A DNA stretch of 64,000 bases from Sphagnum compactum (Eukaryota; Bryophyta; Sphagnopsida; Sphagnales): positions 2,170,001-2,234,000 of the forward strand of contig OZ234498.1 of the NCBI GenBank assembly GCA_965153455.1, read 5' to 3'. Within the stretch, counting starts at the first letter, position 1; each line of letters begins with the position of its first letter. Below the pieces are notes generated by a model. It was not told the origin of the DNA, made no database searches, and was given only the letters and a program-made list of their open reading frames with translations. The translations under genes and the position numbers were made by a program. Positions 63,301 to 64,000 of this stretch are shown in pieces.

Positions 63301-64000
63301 GCACAACAGCTTGAATGAGATTCAAATTGCCTGCAGTTTCAATGGCATTTTTCAAAGTCCCAGTCGGAAACCCTGTTAGCACTGTGCCATTGCCAACCTC
63401 AGCAGGCAGTGGTTCTCCATCTGCCAAAATGGTACCAGGCGCAGACACCAAAATCTGTTACCAAACAAAAGAAAAACAATTCAGATCATCAGATCAGATC
63501 TCCTGGAATTGTGTTTTATTTGCTGTTGTAAAGTTTGAAAAACTCAGGAAACTCTCCCTAAGGACATCTTTCCATTAGGTTGTTGTGATCACAGATTCAG
63601 CGTTCCATTAAGTTTTTTCAACTAGCTGTGCTCACAGTCATCTCACAACTCTATCGGTATTGACCTGATAGACCAATTGCAGGAGATGTGAGTCAAATTG
63701 GGACTCACCACCATTCAATCACATCAGTCCCTTTTTTTCATGACATGTGTCCCTAGAGTTCCTAATATGATTAATTACATATTTTCAACCCACTTGCAGC
63801 TCTCCAATGGAAAGCATCTCTCCTTACAGCAGAAGAAGCAAGGTCCTATGTAAGTGGCTTTCCATTAACCATGTGTAACTGTGATCACAGCAGCCTAATG
63901 GAAAGAGACCCAGACTTCTGGAAGATCTGAAAGTCCATCATCAGTTGATGCAGTGCAGCTAGTATGCACCAGCAAGATCAGCTGCACAACTAGAATTGCA
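60363..64000 (-). CDS. COBL: COBRA-like GPI-anchored protein, copy 2 (5' end beyond the window)
   Basis: Four exons are visible: 63454-63193, 62441-62299, 62154-61654 and 61103-60363. Their lengths, 262, 143, 501 and 741, are identical to exons 2-5 of copy 1. They encode 548 residues; the signal-peptide exon should lie to the right, since intron 1 in copy 1 is about 1 kb. Key text is conserved: ILVSAPGTILADGEPLPAEV, TMHTCCAEKN, TITYDITQAYEGNYWALV, LDHWNLSWDWQEGEF, YCCRNGTLLPATIDPSQSKS, CCVSFSGYYNDS, KVWFNGEECALP, and a hydrophobic GPI-type tail ending LGLFTLGPFGIL. No stop or frameshift is seen. Exon divergence with preserved structure points to an older tandem duplication with both copies kept under constraint. 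Intron 4 is enlarged by a MITE-like insertion. Confidence 0.92.
61206..61589. mobile_element. MITE-like element in intron 4 of COBL copy 2
   Basis: The left end GAGTTATCGATAAAGTC and the right end GACTTTACGGATAACTC are inverted repeats with one or two mismatches. They are flanked on both sides by TA (61204-61205 and 61590-61591). The 384-base element lies in an intron of 550 bases, whereas the matching intron of copy 1 is 268, so the size excess fits insertion after duplication. TA target duplication suggests a Tc1/mariner-type family, though the ends are not the classic Stowaway sequence. Confidence 0.65.

Overview
The window looks like nuclear DNA of a land plant. Its gene families are plant-type: a SLOW GREEN 1-like plastid TPR protein, two COBRA-like GPI-anchored wall proteins and a plant LRAT/NC-domain protein. 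They are split by short GT-AG introns of roughly 100-1000 bases. The intergenic DNA is very AT-rich and carries Copia, Gypsy-like and Helitron elements. Compact genes lying between degraded transposons would suit a bryophyte or another non-seed plant, but the sequence alone does not settle the lineage.

Layout. 1-2.6 kb: no recognisable gene. 2.6-3.4 kb (-): broken copy of an unrecognised gene. 3.8-4.55 kb: Gypsy-like LTR. 5.4-7.6 kb (-): SG1-like gene, head-to-head with VPS26 (retromer subunit, 8.7-12.0 kb, +), here rebuilt as eleven coding exons. 12.66-18.39 kb: decayed Copia element on the minus strand, whose right LTR was later split by a 760-base non-autonomous Helitron. 18.4-26.4 kb: AT-rich DNA with a possible long-inverted-repeat element. 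26,409-34,246: a full-length autonomous-type Helitron with Rep (HUH) and PIF1-like helicase domains, frame-preserved but interrupted by ten stop codons. 34.2-41.3 kb: AT-rich DNA with a degenerate DUF3504/Crypton-like gene at about 37.8-39.4 kb. 42.3-43.8 kb (+): LRAT-domain gene. 46.6-50.6 kb (-) and 60.4 kb to beyond the right edge (-): two tandem COBRA-like genes with identical exon lengths. A minisatellite, AT-rich DNA and a Gypsy-like LTR lie between them.

The host genes do not form a pathway. They are a plastid development factor, an endosomal retromer subunit, a probable membrane-associated LRAT-fold protein and two cell-wall proteins. The most informative part is the transposon record. 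The left Copia LTR preserves the empty site for the Helitron insertion in the right LTR. Nine of ten nonsense codons in the large Helitron are TAG and the tenth is TGA, which fits C-to-T decay at methylated CHG and CG sites. Exon models were assembled by eye from splice signals and family similarity; no alignment software or database was used.
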